From contig CANLMI010000003.1 of assembly GCA_947492375.1 (NCBI GenBank), forward strand, positions 434,001 to 498,000: a stretch of 64,000 nt of DNA, given 5' to 3'. How positions within the stretch are numbered: the first letter of the stretch is position 1; each line of letters opens with the position of its first letter. Source of the DNA: an uncultured Kordiimonas sp. (lineage in GTDB: Bacteria > Pseudomonadota > Alphaproteobacteria > Sphingomonadales > Kordiimonadaceae). The translations under genes and the position numbers were made by a program. The notes below the pieces were generated by a model that was given only the letters and a program-made list of their open reading frames with translations, ran no database searches and was not told the origin of the DNA. Of this stretch, positions 1-9,286 are shown one piece after another.

Positions 1-156
1 ACGCTTCCTGCTGTTATAGGGCTATACATGTGCTGATACAAAAATGAAACGGCCGTCACGACAGCGAGGCCATAGATACCCAAACAAGGCACATGTTGAA
101 AACACAACCCCGATAAACGGGTAAAAGTAATAAAAGCGACGGCGAGGATAGAAATT

Positions 157-2619
157 ATGATTAAGCATTATTTGATGATGGCCGTTCGGTCCTTCAAGCG
201 TGATAAGCACCTAAGCTTGATCAACATCTTCGGCTTATCTGTTGCCCTTGCGGCAACGATGTTAATCGGGCTCTTTATCCGTGACGAGCTATCCTTTGAT
301 GACTGGGGTGCTGTTGGTGATCAGTTGTACCGCATGGAAGGCTCGCTGACATTTGCAAATGGTGATCAGGAATATATCGCCGTATCACCGGGGCGCATCC
401 GTGACCCTTTACTAAAAGACTTCGACAACGAATTCGAAGCATTATCAAGATTATATAACGAGACATTAGTTATAAAAAACGACGCAGGAGTATTTATCGA
501 TGACATATCATTTGTTGATCCGGGATTCTTTGAGATTTTTGACCTCCCACTTCTTAAGGGCGTACGCGAGCCGGCGCTTGATGACAACCAGTCTGTTCTC
601 TTAACCGAAGCGACCGCTAAAAAATATTTTGGCGATACTGATCCGATCGGGCAAACCATTGCGCCCGAAAATGAAGACTATGCCTTTAGAGTTGTCGGCG
701 TGATAGCTGACCTGCCGGAGTATACCCATCTGGACCTTGCAATGATTGGGCTTTTTGACCCGGCGCGCTATCTGGATGCAAAACCTATTGCCACTTATTG
801 GATGTCGAACAATGTGTACACTTATGTGAAGCTTAGGGAAGGTGTAAACCCCAGCGCGATCGAGCAAGCGTTGCCTGATTTTCTGGACCGTAATGTAATT
901 ATGAGCGAAGCACCCGGTTTGATTGGCCCCTTAAGCGATATTGTTCGTATTCGTATGATGCCGGTTTCTGATATCCACCTACATTCAACAGGGCGTTTTC
1001 AGATGAAGCAGGGCGGGGATATTCGTCTTGTGATCAGCTTTGCAATCATTGCGGCGCTTATCCTGTTTATCGCCTGCGTGAACTTTATCAATCTGGCGGC
1101 AGCGCGTGCCAGCAAACGGGCGCGCGAAGTAGCGCTGAGGAAAGTAGTGGGCGCGAAGGGTATTCAGTTGATGAACCAGTTTATGGTGGAAACCGTTTCG
1201 GCGATTTTGGTTGCGCTTATGATTGCTGCAACAATTGTTGAACTGGCGCTACCGATGTTTAATGAATTTGTCTCAAAGCTTTTAAACCTTAACTTGATTG
1301 ATGATCCGGTTGCTCTTTTGATGATGGCTGGCCTTTTACTGGTAATTGCACTTGGGGCAGGGCTTCAGCCCGCGTTCCAGATAACACGGGTGCGCCCAAG
1401 TTCGGTGCTGCATTCAGGCAACAGCGCCCGCGCTGCCGGGTCAAAAATTCGCGCGCTTCTGGTGACCATTCAATTCGCGATCTCGATCGGTCTGATTATT
1501 ATCACGCTGGTTGTGTCGGCCCAGACCGAATATTCGCGCAATAAAGATCTCGGCTTTACAACTGAAAATCGTTTCATGCTCTATAACCTTGGTTACGGTG
1601 AGGTTGTGCCTGTTGCTGATGTGATCAGGCAGGAGGTTGAGGCGCTGCCGGGTGTGGTACAGACGGCGATGGCGCTTCGTGCTATCCCGCTTAATGGTCA
1701 GTGGGGGACTGCATTCCAGAAAATGGATGAAAATACAGGGAAAACCTATAACCCTGAAAATGTTTATGTTGATTTTGGTATGCTCGAGTTTCTGAAGGCC
1801 AAGCTTATTGCCGGGCGTTTGTTTGACAAGGAACGGACGCTTGATAAGCGCCATCAGTCTGAAACCGATCCTGACCTCCGCGTTAGCCATCAGGTGATTA
1901 CCCGCTATACGGCCAAATATTTAGGTTTTGAAAGCCCTGAAGCGGCGATTGGACAAAGTATCGATTATTTAGATGATGGTAGTCGACAGCAGATGGTGAT
2001 CATCGGTGTTGTTGAAGATATGCTGATGCGCAGCCTCCGTGACAATATCGAGCCCCTTGCTTTTATTATTCCTGAAGGCGAGCAGGATACCTTGCATATT
2101 GAGGTTAAGCCGGGGATGGAAGCTCAAACCCGCGAGGCTGTTGAAGAAATCTGGAAACGCCATGTTCAGGTATTACCCATGTTCTGGAACGGTATGACGG
2201 ACGAATATAATGACCTCTATGCCGAGGATGCACAGCGCGGAGAGATTTTTGCGGGCTTTTCCTTCTTCGCGATTTTTGTCTCTGCGATTGGGCTTTTCAG
2301 TCAGGCAGCGTTTTCTGTACAACAGCGCACCAAAGAAATCAGTATCCGTAAGGTGATGGGCGCCAGTAAAACCAGCGTTTTGAAGCTGATGTTATGGCAA
2401 TATTCTAAGCCGGTTGTGATCGCAAACCTGATCGCATGGCCAATTGCATGGTATCTGATGAGCGATTGGCTGTCGGATTTTGCCCACCGTATTGATCTGA
2501 CGCTGTTGCCGTTCCTGGGTGCAGGGGCACTGACGCTCGTGATCGCCCTGTTAACCGTAAGCGTTCATGCTCTAAAAGTGGCAAGCACAAGTCCCGCCTT
2601 TGTCCTGCGAAGTGAATAA
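157..2619 (+). CDS. FtsX/MacB-type ABC transporter permease
   Basis: This 820-residue inner-membrane protein has the double-FtsX layout of MacB-like permeases. An N-terminal membrane helix (about residues 20-43) is followed by a periplasmic MacB-type domain (about 45-270), a first FtsX block (about 285-415) whose cytoplasmic motif REVALRKVVGA is clear, a second periplasmic domain, and a second FtsX block (about 700-815) with KEISIRKVMGAS. Such proteins use energy from a separate MacB/LolD-type ATPase to move lipoproteins, peptides or drugs, or to transmit force through the envelope. No ATPase gene is in the window, so the partner lies to the left or elsewhere. The ATG is preceded by an AGGATAG ribosome site. 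The substrate cannot be inferred. Confidence 0.9.
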   Translation: MIKHYLMMAVRSFKRDKHLSLINIFGLSVALAATMLIGLFIRDELSFDDWGAVGDQLYRMEGSLTFANGDQEYIAVSPGRIRDPLLKDFDNEFEALSRLYNETLVIKNDAGVFIDDISFVDPGFFEIFDLPLLKGVREPALDDNQSVLLTEATAKKYFGDTDPIGQTIAPENEDYAFRVVGVIADLPEYTHLDLAMIGLFDPARYLDAKPIATYWMSNNVYTYVKLREGVNPSAIEQALPDFLDRNVIMSEAPGLIGPLSDIVRIRMMPVSDIHLHSTGRFQMKQGGDIRLVISFAIIAALILFIACVNFINLAAARASKRAREVALRKVVGAKGIQLMNQFMVETVSAILVALMIAATIVELALPMFNEFVSKLLNLNLIDDPVALLMMAGLLLVIALGAGLQPAFQITRVRPSSVLHSGNSARAAGSKIRALLVTIQFAISIGLIIITLVVSAQTEYSRNKDLGFTTENRFMLYNLGYGEVVPVADVIRQEVEALPGVVQTAMALRAIPLNGQWGTAFQKMDENTGKTYNPENVYVDFGMLEFLKAKLIAGRLFDKERTLDKRHQSETDPDLRVSHQVITRYTAKYLGFESPEAAIGQSIDYLDDGSRQQMVIIGVVEDMLMRSLRDNIEPLAFIIPEGEQDTLHIEVKPGMEAQTREAVEEIWKRHVQVLPMFWNGMTDEYNDLYAEDAQRGEIFAGFSFFAIFVSAIGLFSQAAFSVQQRTKEISIRKVMGASKTSVLKLMLWQYSKPVVIANLIAWPIAWYLMSDWLSDFAHRIDLTLLPFLGAGALTLVIALLTVSVHALKVASTSPAFVLRSE

Positions 2620-2723
2620 GTGCAAAGTTATTAGTTATTATAACATAATGTTTATTACCTATTGGTTGCAAAGTAAGAAACTATAAATACTTTAGATTGA
2701 TATATTTTGATCGAGGGGTTTAT

Positions 2724-3293
2724 ATGATTTTGGAAGGCTTGAAACTAGGGGCACCGTGGCTTGTCGAGGTTAAAGAAGGCGACTATATTCTCCGCTTAGG
2801 CCTTAAAGGTGTGGCTTATAAAGTAACGGCTGATGAAAAGACGAAGGTTAGCAAGCTTTATAAAGTAACTGCATGTTTTGCATGGGTTACGTTGGTTCCA
2901 TTAATATTGTTTATGCTTTATTTGGATATTTTTATCGGTGATGGATTGGGTTCTAGAGTAATCTTGGCATACTTGTTCTTTTTAACTGTTGCTTTTATCC
3001 TTGTCTTTGGTTTGGAAATGTTATTTTTTTCCAAGGCTAAAAGATTGTTAATGAAGCCTGTACCAATTGATGAAGGATTAGGGTATTGGGGCATGCAAGC
3101 GCAGTCACCAGATAATAGAACGATTTTATCAAAAAATATGAGTATCTTTTTTGTCGCCCTGATTAGTATTTATCTGGTTGATATAATTTTTTATCCGCCT
3201 GAATTTACTAATTTTTTCATGCCGGGAATATTAAGTTTTATTGTAATTAAGAGTTATTGTATCAAAAAATATGGCTTTAAAAGGGTTGAATAA
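2724..3293 (+). CDS. Unknown membrane protein, about four helices
   Basis: I do not recognise the family. The 189-residue product starts with a soluble segment (about 1-45), then has two hydrophobic helices (about 50-70 and 78-100) and two more near the C-terminus (about 145-160 and 165-180), ending in a basic tail. The start is placed at the ATG preceded by GAGGGG. An in-frame TTG 27 bases upstream has no ribosome site. The gene follows the permease by about 100 AT-rich bases on the same strand and could be co-transcribed with it, but nothing links the functions. Confidence 0.6.
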   Translation: MILEGLKLGAPWLVEVKEGDYILRLGLKGVAYKVTADEKTKVSKLYKVTACFAWVTLVPLILFMLYLDIFIGDGLGSRVILAYLFFLTVAFILVFGLEMLFFSKAKRLLMKPVPIDEGLGYWGMQAQSPDNRTILSKNMSIFFVALISIYLVDIIFYPPEFTNFFMPGILSFIVIKSYCIKKYGFKRVE

Positions 3294-3516
3294 ACTGGAT
3301 GGTATCCTGCTTTAAGTAGAGGATTGAATCTAAAGTTTTTGTGTAATGTAAAATCTCAGCCTTTGCGAACCTGATCTTGTTTTAGTCTGCAAATAAAATT
3401 ACAGGCTGTTTGAATATCAAAGGAAATTTCTCAAAATAATGTGTACGGGCAGTCGATCCTTTCTATTTCGTCATTCTTGGGTATAAATAGAAGGCGAAGA
3501 AATAGAAGGATTGCGT

Positions 3517-4044
3517 ATGAGCCTGGATGAAGTTGCGACCATTGTTGAGATAATAGCTTCTTTGACGGTGGTAATCAGTTTTCTCTTCATTGGATTGCAG
3601 ATCCGGCAAAACACGCATGCGCTTAAGATGGGGGCGGCACAGTCAAGTGTTCAGTTACTTTCGGATAATATGGGCCGGGTGGTTGAAAACGAGCAACTTG
3701 CTGAATTACTGGTAAGCGGTGTGCGCGGTGAGGTTTCTGGTAGAAAAAAAGGGGAAGAAATTACACCGGCGGAAAGGCTTATGGTGTCCAACTTCCTTAG
3801 TATCAGCTTTAGACATTTTGAAATGCTTCATACCCACCGTCAATATGGTATTTATGAAAAAGAGCTATGGCTTTCAACGGAGTATCGCATGCGGCAAACT
3901 CTGGCCAGAGAAAGCGTTAGAGTTTGGTGGCAAGACAACAGAGCCTTTTATGCGCCAAGGTTTGCGCGGTTCGTTGATAAAGTGATCAGACAGATAGTTG
4001 CAACTGAAAAACAAGCTACGGCGCAGGCAGTGTGCGATAGCTAG
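3517..4044 (+). CDS. Conserved single-helix protein of unknown function
   Basis: This 175-residue protein belongs to an unnamed type common in marine bacteria. It has an N-terminal membrane helix (about residues 8-27, with the typical end GLQIRQNT) followed by an alpha-helical cytosolic domain rich in Arg and Trp. The pattern FRHFE...YRMRQ...W...FYAPRF is characteristic of these proteins. No catalytic motif is visible. The ATG is chosen over a TTG six bases upstream because AGAAGGA sits at the right distance from the ATG. It stands alone between intergenic gaps. Confidence 0.65.
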   Translation: MSLDEVATIVEIIASLTVVISFLFIGLQIRQNTHALKMGAAQSSVQLLSDNMGRVVENEQLAELLVSGVRGEVSGRKKGEEITPAERLMVSNFLSISFRHFEMLHTHRQYGIYEKELWLSTEYRMRQTLARESVRVWWQDNRAFYAPRFARFVDKVIRQIVATEKQATAQAVCDS

Positions 4045-4129
4045 ATACATACGCGGCCAGATTACCTGTTATGATAAACCCTGACTAGGGGCGAAAATGC
4101 GTATCATATATGTTAATTGCCTCCTTTGA

Positions 4130-4711
4130 TCAGATAGCTTGATCATTGAGGGTAACAATATCAACATAAACCAATATTTTCGAGATGGAACGACTATCGC
4201 TATCGGGTGATTTTTCAAAGAGTGGCAGATAAAGACCGTAAGCTTTCAAATGCTCTTTACCGTCTGCATATCCGTTAGTGACACTCAGGTGCGGCGTGCC
4301 AGTTTTGCGGGCCATAGAAGACATATGATAGATACGGTTGGCGGCGAGTTCATGTTGCATCTGATAGATGTCTTTCCCTGTTATTTCACCGTAGAAATCT
4401 GCAACAAATGTTCCAATTAGGCGCACTGTCGCTGTAAAGTCATGTTGTGCAGATGATATGATCTTGTCAGGTGAAAAGGGGGATTGGCCTGGGGCTATAT
4501 CCATAATAACCATATGCCTGAGGATTGCTTTCAGATCGGCAGGGTTGATGTCGGCGCGTGCAATTTTTTGCTCTGGCCCACCTTTGTCGCGCCAATATTG
4601 ATAGAGCAGGTTTTGATCTAGATAAGCCTGAAAATCTGGGCCACTTGATAGAACTTCAAAATCACCAAATGTGATTTTTCGATTGGACCAGTCATGTGGA
4701 TTATCGAGCAA
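4130..4711 (-). CDS. PAS_5-like (DUF1457-type) sensor protein
   Basis: The 193-residue product fits the alphaproteobacterial PAS_5 family. The segment LYQYWRDKGG...ARADINPADLK matches the family's opening, and a beta-rich PAS core follows with ATVRLIGTFVADFYGEITGKDI, the usual 'RLxGTxxxxxxGxxLTGK' signature. These are single-domain PAS proteins whose ligand is unknown. The start is TTG, supported by AGAGAGGG six bases upstream. It lies 241 bases downstream of an orphan periplasmic binding protein on the same strand. The same combination of families recurs at 18.4-20.0 kb, so the two may work together. Confidence 0.75.
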   Translation of the reverse strand: MLDNPHDWSNRKITFGDFEVLSSGPDFQAYLDQNLLYQYWRDKGGPEQKIARADINPADLKAILRHMVIMDIAPGQSPFSPDKIISSAQHDFTATVRLIGTFVADFYGEITGKDIYQMQHELAANRIYHMSSMARKTGTPHLSVTNGYADGKEHLKAYGLYLPLFEKSPDSDSRSISKILVYVDIVTLNDQAI

Positions 4712-4952
4712 AGCTCACCCTCTCTTATCACTCATCCCTTTTACTGGAAGATAATATCATGATCACTCAGATATGTGTAGCCCCGAGAGCATTCAATTTT
4801 GCCAGCAGTGAGCTTCTAGGTTGTTATAGTTTCTTATTGATACTTTTTATATATCGTTTCTACGGTTTAAACCAGTATGCTGACATACAATCTGGCAGGA
4901 TATAGCCATAATAGAGTTATTAGCCATGCTTAGAGCTTTGAGCGAATATTAC

Positions 4953-5852
4953 CTATTTCTTGAGAGGGGTGGAGAGCATCCTTAATCTTTTATAGCTTTG
5001 ATCAGAGAGAGCATCGTTTTCATAAAGAAAATTAATCCGTCTATTGAGTGCATCCATGAAATTTTTTGTTTTTGGTGTTTCCCAGCAGGCTATTGCGCTC
5101 TCACCTGACTGAACATTAAAATTTGGATCGAATTGAATTTTGTTTTCATTTGAGTGCCCGGACAAATAAGTATCCATATCCAGTTGATAAGCGATAACAG
5201 CATCAGCACGCCCCGCCAGAAGCATATCAATCGAGCGTTCGACGCTCTCGGTGCGAAGAATTGTAGCTGTTTTAGGGACAACTTCATAAAGAACTCTGGG
5301 TGAGCCGGCCCCTACATCTGCGACAATCTTCTTTCCCTTAAGGCTTTCGAGGCTGTTATATTGGGTGCTGTTTTTTAAGGAGTAGACTTTCTTTTGGCTC
5401 TTATGGATCGTTCTTGAATATATAATGTTGGGTGAGTTTTCAGGCCGATTTTTATTGATGTCACGTTTTCGGTTAGCGATGAAAAAACAATCGGCAGTTT
5501 GGCTCATGAACATTTTTGACGCACGCCTAACCGGAAGATAAACAAGGTCTGGTTTTTCTCTAATACCGACCATAATCATGTTATATATATTGTTGTACAT
5601 ACCTCTTTCTTCGGGGTGAAAAAAGTATGGTAGAATGGTTCCCGCTATTATAACACTTCCCTGGTCTGAAAGGTCAGGGTTTGTAACACCGGATTCGGTG
5701 CTATCGGGTGCAACAATGACTGGCTTTGTATCCTGATTCTGTGCAATGGCAGAATAAGACAGGCCAGCACTCACTGCGCAAGTGGCTGCTAAGGTTTTGA
5801 TAAAACGGCCAAATTGATGCGAGCGCCGTGATTGTAATAGTCCTGGTAACAA
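4953..5852 (-). CDS. Orphan periplasmic solute-binding protein, SBP_bac_3-like
   Basis: The 299-residue product has a basic N-terminus and a hydrophobic signal segment ending near AIAQ (about residue 38), so it is probably periplasmic. The rest has the two-lobe fold of family 3 solute-binding proteins: LVYLPVRRASKMF in lobe 1, the hinge region LKGKKIVADVGAGSP, and RADAVIAYQLDMD in lobe 2. No permease or ATPase accompanies it, so it more likely feeds a sensor than a transporter. A paralogue lies at 19102-20046; shared motifs are YLPV/I...RA, C-F/L, FDP and TP...M..LN. The TTG start has only a weak ribosome site and the N-terminus is uncertain. Confidence 0.75.
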   Translation of the reverse strand: MLPGLLQSRRSHQFGRFIKTLAATCAVSAGLSYSAIAQNQDTKPVIVAPDSTESGVTNPDLSDQGSVIIAGTILPYFFHPEERGMYNNIYNMIMVGIREKPDLVYLPVRRASKMFMSQTADCFFIANRKRDINKNRPENSPNIIYSRTIHKSQKKVYSLKNSTQYNSLESLKGKKIVADVGAGSPRVLYEVVPKTATILRTESVERSIDMLLAGRADAVIAYQLDMDTYLSGHSNENKIQFDPNFNVQSGESAIACWETPKTKNFMDALNRRINFLYENDALSDQSYKRLRMLSTPLKK

Positions 5853-6339
5853 TTTTTATGCCTTGTGATTTGCCTTATAACTTGCAAATTTATAAGTGCT
5901 TTTTTTATGCTTTTATTCTATATTTGGGTTCATAATAAAAAGTAAACATAGATTTTTTTTTATTTGCCAGTGCGTAATAAAGTCGGTTTTTTACGATGTC
6001 ACTCAGGAATAAGGCAATTTAAAGGCAAATTAACCGAACCATTAGTCGCAAAGTTTATTACGCCTTGAAGGGATTTGTGTGTAATGCCTTGTTTGCGACG
6101 CATTGTGGAAATTATATTTGCCTGGGTATTGGCCGTAGTATGTGGTCATACTTCCCCCTTAACCGCAGGAACTTGAGCCCTAAATTCTGTTTCCAGACAT
6201 TTGGTTTGTTATCTTTGAGGAGGGCATAAAAATAATACATGCGCCTAACGTATAAGATTTAGGGCCGGTAAAATTTAGGACCTGATATAAGGCACAAGCG
6301 GATTATTGGGGGCGTGTAATCAGCTTGGATATGTATTTT
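5853..6339. other. Intergenic region, no gene seen
   Basis: This 487-base AT-rich stretch has no convincing reading frame. Its left edge should hold the promoter of the leftward binding-protein gene. It contains several T-rich runs but no hairpin with a T-tract that I would call a terminator. Confidence 0.5.
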
Positions 6340-6837
6340 TTACTGCGTATATTGCAGGCCGGTTTCCCTGTCGCGCAAGAGAGCCATTATTTCAGCACCT
6401 AACTGAAGATCACTATCGAAACCGAATTTGTTTTTCCGCAAGTTTCCATCCCGGTCCAGTAAAAGTTGGGTTGGGGTTCCCTGAAGCTCATATGATTGAA
6501 AAGTTTCGCCGAGCCGCTCGCCTGTTTCCTGTTTGTCGATTCCAACAGGGAAGTTGATGTCATGCTCTTTCACCATTCGGGCAACAGCACTGGGCGTTTG
6601 TTGATCATGGAGCTTGAAAACAGTATGTAAGCCGATGACGACAACATCCTCTTGAGCGAATAATTCGCGCACACGTTTCGCCTGAGGTATGGCGTGCGAT
6701 ACGCAGCTTGGGCATAGAAACTGAAATATTGTAACAAGGGTTACCCGGCCTCTAAAATCCTCAAATGATAGCGGTTTGTCACTATTGAGCCATTCGCTAG
6801 TAATCAATGGGTGTGCTGGTTTGTATTTAGAGGTCAT
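6340..6837 (-). CDS. Thioredoxin-fold redoxin (AhpC/TSA-like)
   Basis: This is a 165-residue cytosolic thioredoxin-fold protein without a signal peptide. The N-terminal region WLNSDKPLSFEDFRGRVTLV is the usual redoxin opening, and FLCPSC gives a C42-x-x-C45 pair in place of the single Cys of classical AhpC. GTPTQLLLDRDG supplies the cis-proline loop and the following strand of the fold. It should reduce peroxides or act as a thiol-disulfide exchanger. The ATG at 6837 is preferred to an in-frame TTG 15 bases upstream, though neither has a strong ribosome site. The gene stands alone. Confidence 0.8.
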   Translation of the reverse strand: MTSKYKPAHPLITSEWLNSDKPLSFEDFRGRVTLVTIFQFLCPSCVSHAIPQAKRVRELFAQEDVVVIGLHTVFKLHDQQTPSAVARMVKEHDINFPVGIDKQETGERLGETFQSYELQGTPTQLLLDRDGNLRKNKFGFDSDLQLGAEIMALLRDRETGLQYTQ

Positions 6838-7149
6838 GATTTTCGTATCCAATTAGAGATTCATGAGGCTTTTTACACGGTTTTGTCGGATTTAAAACTG
6901 AAAGTCATTAAATCTTCTGTGAAGTCATGCAGTTAAGTTTGCATTTATGAGTATGCTAACGCCTGACTGACAGTATCAAAGGTATGTATTATATCTGGAT
7001 ATCAGACATTATTTTAGGGTTCCCAGTAACTGCGACAAACTCTATAGTCCGGATGTTACCGGGAGGTTCTTAAGTGAACTGGGGATATCCGCAAGGGCAT
7101 TTATGTTGCCGGTTAGCGATTGCGGCAAAAATTGAGGGAGTTCAGGGTC

Positions 7150-8394
7150 ATGGTCAAACGTTGGTTTGAAATCACATTGTGGAAACGGGTGTTGGGTGCA
7201 CTTGTGCTAGGCATTATCGCAGGGTTGTATGTGCCCGATTTGGCCAAGTATGTAGTTTGGGTTGGTGATGTATTCTTACGGCTGATCCGTATGGTTATTG
7301 TACCTTTGATTTTCTTGACACTTGTTTCAGGTGTGATTGCGATGGGAGATCCGAAAAAACTTGGATCGATTGGCCTGAAAACTATTCTGATGTACACCGG
7401 GACGACCGCAGTTGCCATTATGATTGGATTGACCCTTGCGGCCATTATTGAACCCGGAATAGGGGTTTCAATCGAAGGTGCTGAACCAAAAGAATTGCCT
7501 GCTGCACGTTCGCTTGGTGAACAAATGTTGAGCATTATTCCGAGCAATCCTGTAGCGGCCTTTGCAAACGGCGAGGTTCTCAGCATTATCTTTTTCTCAA
7601 TTATGTTTGGGGTTGGTATTTTGCTGGCTGGCGAGAAGGGAGCGCCTGTTGCCAAATTGTTTGATGCCGGGTCAGAAGTTATTATTAAAGTGACTGGCGT
7701 TGTTATGGAAATTGCTCCCTTTGGTGTTTTTGCGCTTATTTCCAAAGTGGCCGCTTCGCAGGGGTTGGACGGAATTTTAGGGGTGATACCGCTGGTTGTT
7801 GCCTTTTTCCTTGCATGTTTTATTCACATCATTGTTGTGCACGGTGCGATTATGGCGTTCCTTTTAAAACTGCCGCCGGTTCGTTTTTTCAAGGGTGTGC
7901 TGGATGCGCAAATGGTGGCGTTCTCTACTTCATCTTCAAGTGCTACATTGCCGGTAACCATATCGGTAGCCGAGCGTAATTTGGGTATTAAACCAACCAT
8001 TGCTTCGAGTGTTTTGCCGCTTGGTTCAACCATTAATATGGACGGAACAGCGATTTATGTGGGGATCGTTGCGGTGTTTTCAGCGCAGCTCTTGGGTATT
8101 CCGCTTAGCTTTATTGATTATGTTTTGATCGCGCTTACGACCACGCTTGTATCGGTTGGCTCAGCCGGTATCCCTTCGGCTTCCTTGTTCTTATTGGGCG
8201 CGGTGCTTGGTATTTTAAATGTGGATGCGGAACAAACGGCATTGATCGTTGGTTTCTTGTTCGCGTTTGACCGCCCGCTTGATATGATGCGGACTGTTGT
8301 GAATGTGTCTGGTGATTTATCGGTTTCAACGGCTGTCGCCAAATGGGAAGGCGAACTGGATGAAGAGACCTTCAAGAAGGTTGCTGTCGAATAA
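7150..8394 (+). CDS. Dicarboxylate/amino acid:cation symporter (SDF family)
   Basis: This 414-residue inner-membrane carrier has the full glutamate/dicarboxylate symporter signature. The serine-rich hairpin motif STSSSSATLP marks HP1, and NMDGTA in the seventh helix is the sodium/substrate site. LVSVGSAGIPSAS marks HP2. It should import acidic amino acids or C4-dicarboxylates with sodium or protons. The ATG chosen follows GAGGGAG, and a TTG 30 bases upstream is less likely. A strong symmetrical terminator follows 25 bases after the stop, so it is a single-gene unit. Confidence 0.92.
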   Translation: MVKRWFEITLWKRVLGALVLGIIAGLYVPDLAKYVVWVGDVFLRLIRMVIVPLIFLTLVSGVIAMGDPKKLGSIGLKTILMYTGTTAVAIMIGLTLAAIIEPGIGVSIEGAEPKELPAARSLGEQMLSIIPSNPVAAFANGEVLSIIFFSIMFGVGILLAGEKGAPVAKLFDAGSEVIIKVTGVVMEIAPFGVFALISKVAASQGLDGILGVIPLVVAFFLACFIHIIVVHGAIMAFLLKLPPVRFFKGVLDAQMVAFSTSSSSATLPVTISVAERNLGIKPTIASSVLPLGSTINMDGTAIYVGIVAVFSAQLLGIPLSFIDYVLIALTTTLVSVGSAGIPSASLFLLGAVLGILNVDAEQTALIVGFLFAFDRPLDMMRTVVNVSGDLSVSTAVAKWEGELDEETFKKVAVE

Positions 8395-8419
8395 AGGTTT
8401 TTCATAACGAATGAACATG

Positions 8420-8454
8420 AAAAGGCAGGATAATAAAGCATTATCCTGCCTTTT
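8420..8454 (+). terminator. Rho-independent terminator, symmetrical
   Basis: A perfect 14-bp stem (AAAAGGCAGGATAA paired with its complement around a 7-base loop) begins with A-rich and ends with T-rich sequence. It can therefore stop transcription of the symporter and also of the leftward CGNR gene. Confidence 0.85.
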
Positions 8455-8612
8455 ATATTGGCATGTCTGCTCGTATAATTACGGTGAACCCGTGTTGTTT
8501 ATTGTCCTTGGTACAGGTAATCAGAAACGCTTTTGGTGTGATTATCGATCTAATGGCCGCGCGGTTAAATTTGATGATATCGATACTTGATTGCAGCCTT
8601 AAAAGTTACAGC

Positions 8613-9170
8613 TTAACCGCTTGTAGCGCGCTGGTAATGGGCGGCGGCTTTGGCGCGGTTACCGCAGGTTTCCATACTGCACCATCTTCGGCGTTTAGCC
8701 TTTGACACGTCCTTGAAATGTAAGATACAATTGTGGGCCGCGCATACTTTTAGTGCGGTCTTGGGGGTGTGAACCAATAGTTCGCTTACTTCTGATGCAA
8801 TTTCTGCGAGGGCGGTTTCAAGTTTCCATACATTTGGGAGTGATGAAAATTGAAAGCTCCCATTGTCAGATATCTGAAGCTCTGTCGGGTTTTTTAAGGA
8901 TATCTGGTCATTAATGCGGGATATGGCTTCAGATTTTGGAGCGGTGCCAGAGTTATAAGTAACCAGAATATTTTTGATTGCGTCACGTAGTGTAACTGCG
9001 CGAGCAAGGCCATTATCGTCCGGTAGTTCAGCTAACGGCATGTTTGTGGCTTTCAGCCAATCATAAAGTGCCTTTGGATTCGTAAGCAGATCAATCTGCT
9101 TCCCGTCCTCAATTACGATTGTATTGGCAAAATCTATGGCCAGGTTCCCACCAACAAACTGAAACGACAT
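8613..9170 (-). CDS. CGNR zinc-finger/ABATE-domain transcriptional regulator
   Basis: The 185-residue protein has an N-terminal ABATE domain (GGNLAIDFANT, about residues 7-120) and a C-terminal CGNR zinc finger: C143-x4-C148...C164-x4-C169-GNR, with the typical DVSKAKRRRWCSM in between. These proteins are treated as stress- or ligand-responsive DNA-binding regulators. AAGGATATGAT precedes the ATG. It is divergent from the secreted hydrolase at 9287, with 116 bases between the starts, so that gene is the likely target. Confidence 0.88.
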   Translation of the reverse strand: MSFQFVGGNLAIDFANTIVIEDGKQIDLLTNPKALYDWLKATNMPLAELPDDNGLARAVTLRDAIKNILVTYNSGTAPKSEAISRINDQISLKNPTELQISDNGSFQFSSLPNVWKLETALAEIASEVSELLVHTPKTALKVCAAHNCILHFKDVSKAKRRRWCSMETCGNRAKAAAHYQRATSG

Positions 9171-9212
9171 ATCATATCCTTGTGATCGACTATATAACCA
9201 TATTAATAGCTA

Positions 9213-9242
9213 TTGACAGGTTAGGCAAGGGTAATGTATGAA
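9213..9242 (+). promoter_or_regulatory. Sigma-70-like promoter of the hydrolase gene
   Basis: A consensus TTGACA is followed after 18 bases by TATGAA, 45 bases before the hydrolase ATG. It lies in the divergent region shared with the CGNR regulator. Confidence 0.5.
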
Positions 9243-9286
9243 ACTAACCAGTAAAAACAAATTAACAGGTTACAAGGAGAAAGACG

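Noticed and set aside
22-210. Leftward 62-codon frame at the window start
   Set aside because: It overlaps the start of the permease gene on the other strand and has no ribosome site; two leftward frames look weakly hydrophobic here but neither has a supported start.
4696-4905. 69-codon rightward frame between PAS_5 and binding-protein genes
   Set aside because: It overlaps the PAS_5 start region, and its composition is not protein-like.
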